DNA from: Eutreptiella sp. 'Long Island Sound 2002'
Taxonomy: Eukaryota > Euglenozoa > Euglenophyceae > Eutreptiales > Eutreptiaceae
Direction: 5' to 3'
NCBI GenBank assembly: GCA_964036045.1
Contig: OZ038385.1
Coordinates: 33,301,129 to 33,365,128 of the forward strand
Length of the DNA: 64,000 nt
Part shown: positions 52,041 through 64,000 of the stretch, piece after piece
Layout of the letters: every line of letters begins with the position of its first letter
How positions within the stretch are numbered: the first letter of the stretch is position 1
Notes under the pieces: model-generated
The model's database searches: none
Seen by the model: the letters and a program-made list of their open reading frames with translations, nothing else
Told to the model about the DNA's origin: nothing
Made by a program: the position numbers and the translations under genes

Positions 52041-55000
52041 GTAGCCACCTTGCCCATTTATGGGCCACTTCTGATTTTGCCCCCCGCTCTGAAGCGGTGG
52101 GGATCCCCGAGGCGGCAGGGGTTGTGTAGCCACCTTGCCCATTTATGGGCCACTTCTGATTTCGCCCCCCGCTTTGAAGCGGAGGGGATGCCCGAGGCGG
52201 CAGGGGTGATGTAGCCACCTTGCCCATTTATGGGCCACTTCTGATTTTGCCCCCCGTTTGAAGCGGAGGGGAAACCCGAGGCGGCAGGGGTGATGTAGCC
52301 ACCTTGCCCATTTATGGGCCACCTCTGATTTTGCCCCCCGCTTTGAAGCGGAGGGGATACCCGAGGCGGCAGGGGTTGTGTAGCCACCTTGCCCATTTAT
52401 GGGCCACTTCTGATTTTGCCCCCCGCTCTAAAGCGGAGGGGATGCCCGAGGCGGCAGGGGTGATGTAGCCACCTTGCCCATTTATGGGCCACTTCTGATT
52501 TTGCCCCCCGCTCTGAAGCGGTGGGGATCCCCGAGGCGGCAGGGGTGATGTAGCCACCTTGCCCACTTGTGGGCCACGACTGATTTTGCCCCCCGCTCTG
52601 AAGCGGTGGGGATCCCCGAGGCTGCAGGGGTTGCGTAGCCACTTTGCCCATTTATGGGCCACTTCTGATTTTGCCCCCCGTTTGAAGCGGAGGGGATACC
52701 CGAGGCGGCAGGGGTGATGTAGCCACCTTGCCCATTTATGGGCCACTTCTGATTTTGCCCCCCGCTTTGAAGCGGAGGGGATACCCGAGGCGGCAGGGGT
52801 TGTGTAGCCACCTTGCCCATTTATGGGCCACTTCTGATTTTGCCCCCCGCTGTGAAGCGGAGGGGATGCCCGAGGCGGCAGGGGTAATGTAGCCACCTTG
52901 CCCATTTATGGGCCACTTCTGATTTTGCCCCCCGCTGTGAAGCGGAGGGGATGCCCGAGGCGGCAGGGGTAATGTAGCAACCTTGCCCATTTATGGGCCA
53001 CTTCTGATTTTACCCCCCCGTTCGAAGCGGAGGGGATACCCGAGGCGGCAAGGGTGATGTAGCCACCTTGCCCATTTATGGGCCACTTCTGATTTTGCCC
53101 CCCGCTCTGAAGCGGTGGGGATCCCCGAGGCGGCAGGGGTGATGTAGCCACCTTGCCCATTTATGGGCCACTTCTGATTTTCCCCCCCCGCTCTGAAGCG
53201 GTGGGGATCCCCGAGGCTGCAGGGGTTGCGTAGCCACTTTGCCCATTTATGGGCCACTTCTGATTTTGCCCCCCGCTTTGAAGCGGAGGGGATGCCCGAG
53301 GCGGCAGGGGTGATGTAGCCACCTTGCCCATTTATGGGCCACTTCTGATTTTGCCCCCCCGCTATGAAGCAGAGGGCATCCCAGAGGCGGCAGGGGTGAT
53401 GCAGCCACCTTGCCCATTTATGGCCCACTTCTGATTTTGCCCCCCGCTTTGAAGCGGAGGGGATGCCCGAGGCTGCAGGGGTTGCGTAGCCACTTTGCCC
53501 ATTTATGGGCCACTTCTGATTTTGCCCCCCGCTCTGAAGCGGTGGGGATCCCCGAGGCTGCAGGGGTTGCGTAGCCACTTTGCCCATTTATGGGCGACTT
53601 CTGATTTTGCCAACCGTTTGAAGCGGAGGGGATACCCGAGGCGGCAGGGGTGATGTAGCCACCTTGCCCATTTATGGGCCACTTCTGATTTTGCCCCCCG
53701 CTTTGAAGCGGAGGGGATACCCGAGGCGGCAGGGGTTGTGTAGCCACCTTGCCCATTTATGGGCCACTTCTGATTTTGCCCCCCGCTTTGAAGCGGAGGG
53801 GATGCCCGAGGCGGCAGGGGTGATGTAGCCACCTTGCCCATTTATGGGCCACTTCTGATTTTACCCCCCCGTTCGAAGCGGAGGGGATACCCGAGGCGGC
53901 AAGGGTGATGTAGCCACCTTGCCCATTTATGGGCCACTTCTGATTTTGCCCCCCGCTCTGAAGCGGTGGGGATCCCCGAGGCGGCAGGGGTGATGTAGCC
54001 ACCTTGCCCATTTATGGGCCACGTCTGATTTTGCCCCCCGCTCTGAAGCGGTGGGGATCCCCGAGGCTGCAGGGGTTGCGTAGCCACTTTGCCCATTTAT
54101 GGGCCACTTCTGATTTTGCCCCCCGCTTTGAAGCGGAGGGGATGCCCGAGGCGGCAGGGGTGATGTAGCCTCCTTGCCCATTTATGGGCCACTTCTGATT
54201 TTGCCCCCCGCTTTGAAGCAGAGGGCATCCCAGAGGCGGCAGGGGTGATGCAGCCACCTTGCCCATTTATGGCCCACTTCTGATTTTGCCCCCCGCTTTG
54301 AAGCGGAGGGGATGCCCGAGGCTGCAGGGGTTGCGTAGCCACTTTGCCCATTTATGGGCCACTTCTGATTTTGCCCCCCGCTCTGAAGCGGTGGGGATCC
54401 CCGAGGCTGCAGGGGTTGCGTAGCCACTTTGCCCATTTATGGGCGACTTCTGATTTTGCCCCCCGCTTTGAAGCGGAGGGGATGCCCGAGGCGGCAGGGG
54501 TGATGTAGCCACCTTACCCATTTATGGGCCACTTCTGATCTTGCCCCCCGCTTTGAAGCGGAGGGGATCCCCGAGGCGGCAGGGGTGATGTAGCCACGTT
54601 GCCCATTTATGGGCCACTTCTGATTTTGCCCCCCGCTTTGAAGCGGAGGGGATCCTCGAGGCGGTACGGGTGATGTAGCCACCTTGCCCATTTATCGGCC
54701 ACTTCTGATTTTGCCCCCCGCTCTGAAGCGGTGGGGATCCGCGAGGCTGCACGGGTGATGTAGCCACCTCGCCCATTTATGGGCCACTTCTGATTTTGCC
54801 CCCCGCTCTGAAGCGGAGGGGATGCCCGAGGCGGCAGGGGTGATGTAGCCACCTTGCCCATTTATGGGCCACTTCTGATTTTGCCCCCTGTTTGAAGCGG
54901 AGGGGATACCCGAGACGGCAGGGGTGATGTAGCCACCTTGCCCATTTATGGGCCACTTCTGATTTTGCCCCCCGCATTGAAGCGGTGGGGATCCCCGAGG

Positions 55001-56276
55001 CGGCAGGGGTTGCGTAGCCACCTTGCCCATTTATGGGCCACTTCTGATTTTGCCCCCCGTTTGAAGCGGAGGGGATCCCCGAGGCGGCAGGGGTGATGTA
55101 GCCACCTTGCCCATTTATGGGCCACTTCTGATTTTGCCCCCCGTTTGAAGCGGAGGGGATCCCCGAGGCGGCAGGGGTGATGTAGCCACCTTGCCCTTTT
55201 ATGGGCCACTTCTGATTTTGCCCCCCGCTTTGAAGCGGAGGGGGTCCTCGAGGCGGTAGGGGTGATGTAGCCACCTTGCCCATTTATCGGCCACTTCTGA
55301 TTTTGCCCCCCGCTCTGAAGCGGTGGGGATCCCCGAGGCTGCAGGGGTTGCGTAGCCACTTTGCCCATTTATGGGCGACTTCTGATTTTGCCCCCCGCTT
55401 TGAAGCGGAGGGGATGCCCGAGGCGGCAGGGGTGATGTAGCCACCTTACCCATTTATGGCCCACTTCTGATTTTGCCCCCCGCTTTGAAGCGGAGGGGGT
55501 CCTCGAGGCGGTAGGGGTGATGTAGCCACCTTGCCCATTTATCGGCCACTTCTGATTTTGCCCCCCGCTCTGAAGCGGTGGGGATCCGCGAGGCTGCACG
55601 GGTGATGTAGCCACCTTGCCCATTTATGGGCCACTTCTGATTTTGCCCCCCGCTCTGAAGGGGAGGGGATGCCCGAGGCGGCAGGGGTGATGTGGCCACC
55701 TTGCCCATTTATGGGCCACTTCTGATTTTCCCCCCCCGCTCTGAAGCGGTGGGGATCCCCGAGGCTGCAGGGGTGATGTAGCCACCTTGCCCATTTATGG
55801 GCCACTTCTGATTTTGCCCCCCGCTCTGAAGCGGTGGGGATCCCCGAGGCGGCAGGGGTTGCGTAGCCACCTTGCCCATTTATGGGCCACTTCTGATTTT
55901 GCCCCCCGCTTTGAAGCGGAGGGGATGCCCGAGGCGGCAGGGGTGATGTAGACACCTTGCCCATTTATGGGCCACTTCTGATTTTGCCCCCCGCTCTGAA
56001 GCGGAGGGGATACCCGAGGCCGCAGGGGTGATGAAGCCACCTTGCCCATTTATGGGCCACTTCTGATTTTGCCCCCCGCTCTGAAGCGGTGGGGATCCCC
56101 GAGGCGGCAGGGGTGATGTAGCCACCTTGCCCACTTCTAGGCCACTTCTGATTTTGCCCCCCGCTTTGAAGCGGAGGGGATCCCCGAGGCCGCAGGGGTG
56201 ATGTAGCCACCTTGCCCACTTGTGGGCCACTTCTGATTTTGCCCCCCGCTTTGAAGCGGAGGGGATCCCCGAGGCG
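52041..56276 (-). repeat. 85-bp satellite array (about 50 copies)
   Basis: Plus-strand units begin GTAGCCACCTTGCCCATTTA. Each contains two hairpins, GCCCATTTATGGGC and CCGCTTTGAAGCGG, and some carry the palindrome GGGGATCCCC. Two main variants exist: CTTTGAAGCGGAGGGGATGCCC and CTCTGAAGCGGTGGGGATCCCC-type units. The phrase GCTGCAGGGGTTGCGTAG followed by CCACTTTG recurs at irregular intervals, a higher-order pattern. Minus-strand ORFs of 84 codons equal three units plus a stop and are not genes. Confidence 0.95.
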
Positions 56277-56726
56277 AATGCGACGATGTAACATGATGAT
56301 AATTCTGCCCGTTGGGCGGTCCATGTGCTGATTGCAGAGCCGTGCATTGCATTGCACACCCAGTCTGAGTTACATGATTTGTCCTTCGTTGGTGCAGTGT
56401 GTTCTTACCCCCTTGGCAAACCCTGATGTGTCCAAGAGCATTCAGTGTCAAGACGCCGTCGCCCCATCGCAAATTTTGCAGCATCCTCATTTGGTCTGTT
56501 GTGTTTGATCCACGGGTGGGCCGTCTCCTCGGTTTGGGTACGGGACTGCCCCCCTCCCCCCCCCCCCCTCCCTGCCCTCCGGGCCCACTTAGTTACCAAG
56601 GGTCAATAGCTACCGGCCATACATATGGTGGCGCCGAAGGCGCCCGAGAATTTTTTTCATTCCCCTTGCCAACATAGCATCCCTCCCCGCCCATACGGTG
56701 GAGCACCCCAACGCTATACTTGAAAC
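56277..56726 (+). other. Spacer between two satellites
   Basis: 450 bases of unique-looking sequence with a C-rich run at 56547-56575. No coding region or RNA gene seen. Confidence 0.6.
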
Positions 56727-59700
56727 GCGCTCTCCAATGGGCGCCACTTTATTGCTTGGCGCTCTCCAATGGGCGCCACTTTATTGCATGGCGCTCTCTA
56801 ACGGGCGCCACTTTATTGCATGGCGCTCTCCAATGGGCGCCACTTTATAGCATGGCGCTCTCCAATGGTCGCCACTTTATAGCATGACGCTCTCCAATGG
56901 GCGCCACTTTATTGCATGGCGCTCTCCAATGGGCGCCACTTTATAGCATGGCGCTCTCCAATGGGCGTCACTTGATTGCATGTCAATGGCGCTCTTCAAT
57001 GGGCGCCACTTAATTGTATGGCGCTCTCCAATGGGCGCCACTCTATTGCATGGTGCTCTCCAATGGGCGCCTCTTTTTAGCATGGCGCTCTCCAATGGGC
57101 GCCACTTTATTGCATGGCGCTCTCCAATGGGCGCCACCTTATTGCATGGCGCTCTCCAATGGGCGTCACTTAATTGCATGGCGCTTTCCAATGGGCGCCA
57201 CTTAATCGCATGGCGCTCTTCAATGGGCGCCACTCTAATGCATGGCGCTCTTCAATGGGCGCCATTTAATTGCATGGCGCTCTCCAATGGGCGCCGTTTC
57301 ATTGCATGGCGCTCTCCAATCGGCGCCACTTTATTGCATGGCGCTCTCCAATGGGCGCCACTTTATAGCATGGCGCTCTCCAATGGGCGCCACTTCATTG
57401 CATGGCGCTCTCCAACGGGCGCCACTTTATAGCATGACGCTCTCCAATGGGCGCCACTTTACTGCATGGCGCTCTCCAATGGGCGCCACTTTATAGCATG
57501 GCGCTCTCCAATGGGCGTCACTTAATTGCATGGCGCTATCCAAAGGGCGCCACTTTATTGCATGGCGCTCTCCAATGGGCGCCACTTTATTGCATGGCGC
57601 TCTCCAATGGGCGCCACTTAATTGCATGGCGCTCTCCAATGGGGGCCACTTTATTGCATGGCGCTCTCTAATGGGCGCCATTTCATTGCATGGCGCTCTC
57701 CAATGGGCGCCACTTTATAGCATGGCGCTCTCCAATGGGCACCACTTTATAGCATGGCGCTCTGCAATGCCCGTCACTTAATTGCATGGCGCTCTCCAAT
57801 GGGCGCCAGTTAATTGCATGGGGCTCTTCAATGGGCGCCACTTAATTGTATGGCTCTCTCTAATGGGCGCCACTTTATTGCATGGCGGTCTCCAATGGGC
57901 GCCACTTTGTTGCATGGCGCTCTCCAATGGGCGACACTTTATTGCATGGCGCGCTCCAATGGGCGCCACTTTATTGCATGGCACTCTCCAATGGGCGCCA
58001 CTTTATTGCATGGCGCTCTCCAATGGGCGCCATTTTATTGCATGGCGCTCTCCAATGGGCGCCACTTAATTGCATGGCGCTCCTCAATGCGCGCCACTTT
58101 ATTGCATGGCGCTCTCCAATGGGCGCCAGTCTATTGCATGGCGCTCTCCAAAGGGCGCCATTTTATTGCATGGCGCTCCCCAATGGGCGCCATTTTATTG
58201 CATGGCGCTCTCCAATTGGCCCCACTTAATTGCATGGCGCACCTCAATGGGCGCCACTTTATTGCATGGCGCGCTCCAATGGGCGCCACTTTATTGCATG
58301 GCGCTCTCCAATGGGCGCCACTTTATTGCATGGCGCTCTCCAATGGGCGCCTTTTTTCTGCATGGCGCTCTCCAATGGGCGCCACTTAATTGCATGGCGC
58401 TCCTCAATGGGCGCCACTTAATTGCATGGCGCTCTCCAATGGGCGCCACTCTATTGCATGGCGCTCTCCAAAGGGCGCCACTTTATTGCATGGCGCTCTC
58501 TAATGGGCGCCATTTTTTTGCATGGCGCTCTCCAATTGGCCCCACTTAATTGCATGGCGCTCTCCAATGGGTGCCACTCTATTGCATGGCGCTCTCCAAT
58601 GGGCGCCACTCTATTGCATGGCGCCCTCCACTGGGCGCCACTTTTTTGCATGGCGCTCTCCAATGGGCGCCACTTTATTGCATGGCGCTCTCGAATGGGC
58701 GCCATTTTATTGCATGGCGCTCTCCAATGGGCGCCACTTTATTGCATGGTGCTCTCCAATGGGCGCCACTTTATTGCATGGCGCTCTCCAATGGGCGCCA
58801 CTTTCTTGCATGAGGCTCTCCACTGGGCGCCACTTTATTGCATGGCGCTCTCCAAAGGGTGCCACTTTATTGCATGGCGCTCCCCAATGGGCGCCATTTT
58901 ATTGCATGGCGCTCTCCAATTGGCCCCACTTAATTGCATGGCGCACCTCAATGGGCGCCACTTTATTGCATGGCGCGCTTCAATGGGCGCCACTTTATTG
59001 CATGGCGCTCTCCAATGGGCGCCACTTTATTGCATGGCGCTCTCCAATGGGCGCCTTTTTATTGCATGGCGCTCTCCAATGGGCGCCACTTAATTGCATG
59101 GCGCTCCTCAATGGGCGCCACTTAATTGCATGGTGCTCTCCAATGGGCGCCACTCTATTGCATGGCGCTCTCCAAAGGGCGCCACTTTATTGCATGGCGC
59201 TCTCTAATGGGCGCCATTTTATTGCATGGCGCTCTCCAATTGGCCCCACTTAATTGCATGGCGCTCTCCAATGGGTGCCACTCTTTTGCATGGCGCTCTC
59301 CAATGGGCGCCACTTTATTGCATGGCGCCCTCCACTGGGCGCCACTTTATTGCATGGCGCTCTCCAATGGGCGCCACTTTATTGCATGGCGCTCTCCAAT
59401 TGGCCCCACTTAATTGCATGGCGCTCTCCAATGGGTGCCACTCTATTGCATGGCGCTCTCCAATGGGCGCCACTTTATTGCATGGCGCCCTCCACTGGGC
59501 GCCACTTCATTGCATGGCGCTCTCCAATGGGCGCCACTTTATTGCATGGCGCTCTCGAATGGGCGCCATTTTATTGCATAGCTCTCTCCAATGGGCGCCA
59601 CTTTATCGCATGGTGCTCTCCAATGGGCGCCACTTTATAGCATGGCGCTCTCCAATGGGCGCCCCTTTATTGCATGGCGCTCTCTAACGGGCGCCACTTT

Positions 59701-62700
59701 ATTGCATGGCGCTCTCCAATGGGCGCCACTTTATTGCATGGCGCCCTCCACTGGGCGCCACTTTATTGCATGGCACTCTCCAATGGGCGCCATTCTATTG
59801 CATGGCGCTCTCCAATGGGCGCCACTTTATTGCATGGCGCTCTCCAATGGGCGCCACTTTATTGCATGGCGCTCTCCAATGGGCGCCACTTTATTGCATG
59901 GCGCTCTCCAATGGGCGCCACTTTCTTGCATGGCGCTCTCCACTGGGCGCCACTTTATTGCATCGCGCTCTCCACTGGGCGCCACTTTATTGCCTGGCGC
60001 TCTCCACTGGGCGCCACTTTATTGCATGGCGCTCTCCCGCCACTTAATAGCATGGCGCTCTCCAATGGGCGCCACTTTATTGCATGGCGCTCTCCACTGG
60101 GCGCCACTTTATTGCATGGCGCTCTCCAATGGGCGCCACTTTATTGCAGCCGCTCTCCAATGGCGCGTCACTTAATTGCATGGCGCTCTCCAATGGGCGC
60201 CACTTAATTGCATGGCGCTCCAATGGGCGCGACTCCATTGCATGGCGCTCTCCGATGGGCACCATTTTATTGCATGGCGCTCTCCAATGGGCGCCACTTT
60301 ATTGCATCGCGCTCTCCAATTTGCGCCACTTCATTGCATGGCGCTCTCCAATGGGTGCCACTTTATTGCATGGCGCTCTTCAATGGGCGCCACTTTGTTG
60401 CATGGCGCTCTCTAATGGGCGCCATTTTATTGCATGGCGCTCTCCAATGGGCGCCACTTTATTGCATCGCGCTCTCCAATTTGCGCCACTTCATTGCATG
60501 GCGCTCTCCAATGGGCGCCACTTTCTTGCACGGCGCCCTCCAATGGGCGCCACTTTATTGCATGGCGCTCTCCAATGGGCGCCACTTTATTGCATGGCGC
60601 TCTCCAGTGGGCGCCACTTCATTGCATGGCGCTCTCCAATGGGCGCCACTTTATAGCATGGCGCTCTCCAATGGGCGCCACTTAATTGCATGGCGCTCTC
60701 CAATGGGCGCCACTTTATAGCATGGCGCTCTCCAATGGGCGCCAGTTTTTTGCATGGCGCTCTCAAATGGGCGCCACTTTATAGCATGGCGCTCTCCAAT
60801 GGCCTCCACTTTATAGCATGACGCTCTCCAATGGGCGCCACTTTATTGCACGGCGCTCTCCAATGGGCGCCACTTTATAGCATGGCGCTCTTCAATGGGC
60901 GCCACTTAATTGTATGGCGCTCTACAATGGGCGCCACTTAATTGTATGGCGCTCTACAATGGGCGTCACTTGATTGCATGGCGCTCTCCAATGGGCGCCA
61001 CTTAATTGCATGGCGCTCTTCAATGGGCGCCACTTAATTGTATGGCGCTCTACAATGGGCGCCACTTCATTGCATGGCGCTCACTAATGTGCGCCACTTT
61101 ATTGCATGGCGCTCTCCAATGGGCGCCACTTTCTTGCATGGCTCTCTCCCATGGGCGCCACTTTATAGCATGGCGCTCTCCAATAGGCGCCACTTTATTG
61201 CATGGCGCTCTCCAATGGGCGCCACTTTATAGCATGACGCTCTCCAATGGGCCCCACTTTATTGCGTGGCGCTCTCCACTGGGCGCCACTCTATTGCATT
61301 GCGCTCTCCAATGGGCGCCACTTTAATGATCGGCGCTCTCCAATGGGCGTCACTGAATTGCATGGCGCTCTTCAATGGGCGCCACTTAATTGTATGGCGC
61401 TCTCCAATGGGCGCCACTTTCTTGAATGGCGCTCTCCACTGGGCGCCACTTTATTGCATGGCGCTCTCCAATGGTCGCCACTTTGTTGCATAGCGCTCTG
61501 CAATGGGCGCCACTTTATAGCATGACGCTCTCCAATGGGCGCCACTTTATTGCATTGCGCTCTCCAATGGGCGCCACTTTAATGCATGGCGCTCTCCAAT
61601 GGGCGTCACTTAATTGCATGGCGCTCTCCAATGGGCGCCACTTAATTGCATGGCGCTCTTTAATGGGCGCCACTTAATTGTATGGCGCTCTCCAATGGGC
61701 GCCACTTTATTGCATGGCGCTCTCCAATGGGCGCCATTTTATTGCATGGCGCTCTCCAAAGGGCGCCAGTTTAATGCATGGCGCTCTCCAATGGGCGCCA
61801 CTTTATTGCATGGCGCTCTCCAATGGGCGCCACTTTATTGCATGGCGCTCTCTAATGGGCGCCATTTCATTGCATGGCGCTCTCCAATGGGCGCCACTTT
61901 ATAGCATGGCGCTCTCCAATGGGCGCCACTTTATAGCATGGCGCTCTCCAATGGGTGTCACTTAATTGTATGGCACTCTCCAAGTGGCCCCACTTAGTTG
62001 CATGGCGCTCTCCAATGGGCGCCACTTTATAGCATGGCGCTCTCCAATGGGCGCCGCTCTATTGCATGGCGCTCTCCAATGGGCGCCGCTTTATAGCATG
62101 GCGCTCTCCAATGGGCGCCACTTTATTGCATAGCGCTCTCCAATGGGCGCCACTTTATAGCCTGACGCTCTCCAATGGGCGCCACTTAATTGCATGGCGC
62201 TCTTTAATGGGCGCCACTTAATTGTATGGCGCTCTCCAATGGGCGCCACTTTATTGCATGGCGCTCTCCAATGGGCGCCATTTTATTGCATGGCGCTCTC
62301 CAAAGGGCGCCACTTTATTGCATGGCGCTCTCCAATGGGCGCCACTTTATTGCATGGCGCTCTCCAATCGGCGCCACTTTATTGCATGGCGCTCTCTAAT
62401 GGGCGCCATTTCATTGCATGGCGCTCTCCAATGGGCGCCACTTTATAGCATGGCGCTCTCCAATGGGCGCCACTTAATTGCATGGCGCTCTCCAATGGGC
62501 GCCACGTTATAGCATGGCGCTCTCCAATGGGCGCCACTTAATTGCATGGCGCTCTCCAATGGGCGCCACTTAATTGTATGGCACTCTCCAAGTGGCCCCA
62601 CTTAGTTGCATGGCGCTCTCCAATGGGCGCCACTTTATAGCATGGCGCTCTCCAATGGGCGCCGCTCTATTGCATGGCGCTCTCCAATGGGCGCCGCTTT

Positions 62701-64000
62701 ATAGCATGGCGCTCTCCAATGGGCGCCACTTTATTGCATAGCGCTCTCCAATGGGCGCCACTTTATAGCATGACGCTCTCCACTGGGCGCCACTTTATTG
62801 CATGGCGCTCTCCAACGGGCTCCACTTTATAGCATGGCGCTCTCCAATGGGCGTCACTTAATTCCATGGCACTCTCCAATGGGCGCCACTTGATTGCATG
62901 GCGCTCTTCAATGGGCGCCACTTAATTGTATGGCGCTCTCCAATGGGCGCCTCGTTATTGCATGGCGCTCTCCAATGGGCGCCACTTTATTGCATGGCGC
63001 TCTCCAATGGGCGCCACTTTATTGCATGGCGCTCTCTAATGGGCGCCATTTTATTGCATGGCGCCCTCCACTGGGCGCCACTTTTTTGCATGGCGCTCTC
63101 CAATGGGCGCCACTGTATAGCATGGCGCTCTCCAATGGGCGTCACTTAATTGCATGGCGCTCTCCAATGGGCGCCACTTAATTGCATGGCCCTCTTCAAT
63201 GGGCGCCACTTATTTGTATGGCGCTCTCCGATGGGCGCCACTCTATTGCATGGTGCTCTCCAATGGGCGCCGCTTTATAGCATGGCGCTCTCCAATGGGC
63301 GCCACTTTATAGCATGGCGCTCTCCAATGGGCGGCACTTTATTGCATGGCGCTCTCCACTTGGTGCCACTCTATAGCATGGCGCTCTCCAATGGGCGCCA
63401 CTTTATTGCATGGCGCTCTCCAATGGGCGCCACTTTATAGCATGGCGCTCTCCACTGGGCGCCACTTTATAGCATGGCGCTCTCCAATGGGCGCCATTTC
63501 ATTGCATGGCGCTCTCCAGTGGGCGTCACTTAATTGCATGGCGCTCTCCAATGGGCGCCACTTAATTGCATGGCGCTCTTCAATGGGCGCCACTTAATTG
63601 CATGGCGCTCTCCAATTGGCGCCACTTTATTGCATGGCGCTCTCCGATGGGCCCCATTTTATTGCATGGCGCACTCCAATGGGCGCCACTTTGTTACATG
63701 GCGCTCTCCCATGGGCGCCACTTCATTGCATGGCGCTCTGCAATGGGCGCCACTTTATTGCATGGCGCTCTCCAATGGGCGCCACTTTATTGCATGGCGC
63801 TCTCCAATGGGCGCCACTTTATTGCATGGCACTCTCTAATGGGCGCCACTTTATTGCATGGCGCTCTCCAATTGGCCCCACTTAATTGCATGGCGCTCTC
63901 CAATGGGCGCCACTTTTTTGCATGGCGCTCTCCATTGGGCGCCACTTTACCGCATGGCGCTCTCCAATGGGCGCCACTTTATTGCATGGCGCTCTCCAAT
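56727..64000 (+). repeat. 32-bp satellite array (about 227 copies, continues beyond window)
   Basis: The unit is GCGCTCTCCAATGGGCGCCA followed by CTTTATTGCATG. TGGCGC and GCGCCA in adjacent positions form a 6-bp stem around TCTCCAATGG. Positions after GCCACT vary (TTATTG, TTATAG, TAATTG) and define unit types. Blocks repeat at about 608 bp (19 units; 61963 and 62571) and about 704 bp (22 units; 58530 and 59235). Three units are 96 bases, so all frames can stay open for long stretches; the resulting repetitive ORFs on both strands are artefacts. Confidence 0.95.

Noticed and set aside
51988-56490. Series of minus-strand ORFs of exactly 84 codons, and multiples.
   Set aside because: 85-bp units times three plus one stop per cycle produce these automatically.
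56877-64000. Many overlapping ORFs on both strands encoding repeats such as MALSNGRHFIAWRSPMGAT.
   Set aside because: They are the 32-bp satellite read in frame (three units are 96 bases). They appear in several frames at once and have no gene structure.
52041-64000. Possible CRISPR-like arrays because of regularly spaced hairpins.
   Set aside because: Units are contiguous tandem repeats without unique spacers, no cas genes are present and the genome is eukaryotic.

Overview
This is a 64 kb piece of a large, repeat-rich eukaryotic nuclear genome. I see no single-copy host gene; essentially every recognisable coding stretch belongs to a transposable element and about a third of the window is tandem repeat. 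GT-AG introns, LTR retrotransposons, a LINE, a piggyBac-type transposase and satellites rule out a prokaryote. The Ty3 families look like ones I associate with algae (charophyte or other green alga, possibly a dinoflagellate), but that is recollection, not proof.

Left block (1-9.2 kb). A four-exon gene of unknown function, 5' cut by the window edge, precedes a piggyBac-family transposase in which the second catalytic Asp is Ala. Their introns share sequence words, as introner-type introns do. Next comes a candidate two-gene DNA transposon (about 4.76-9.0 kb): a coiled-coil gene, a 42-bp tandem array and a frame-broken transposase-like gene, bounded by a repeat that recurs in inverted orientation at the far end. 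A gag fragment and a block of degenerate repeats follow.

Middle block (11.2-51.5 kb). I read this as one minus-strand Ty3/gypsy chromovirus (Ty3-A). Its LTRs, at 11233-11943 and 50819-51530, lie 40 kb apart and are flanked by the same 5-bp duplication (AGCTG). It has been filled by nested insertions: a 3.8 kb terminal-inverted-repeat element (18417-22249) in pol, and a 24 kb block (23790-48049) holding a multi-ORF LINE. The LINE's first ORF is in turn split by a younger 10.4 kb plus-strand chromovirus (Ty3-C, 24474-34872), which has a 4-bp duplication and 307-bp LTRs about 1.3% different. The LINE block is flanked by a direct duplication of about 765 bp of Ty3-A gag/protease, far longer than a normal target-site duplication.

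Ty3-C encodes gag, protease, RT, RNase H, integrase and chromodomain, and behind them a third, roughly 1000-codon reading frame in the position of env that has no membrane segments I can see. Its coding sequence is strongly enriched in the tetranucleotide TCGA. The LINE has an APE-type endonuclease, RT, RNase H and a C-terminal CCHC knuckle, followed by two further ORFs.

Right block (51.5-64 kb). After 0.5 kb of non-coding DNA come an 85-bp satellite (about 50 copies, two hairpins per unit), 0.45 kb of spacer, and a 32-bp satellite (about 227 copies, running off the window) with visible higher-order repeats of about 608 and 704 bp.
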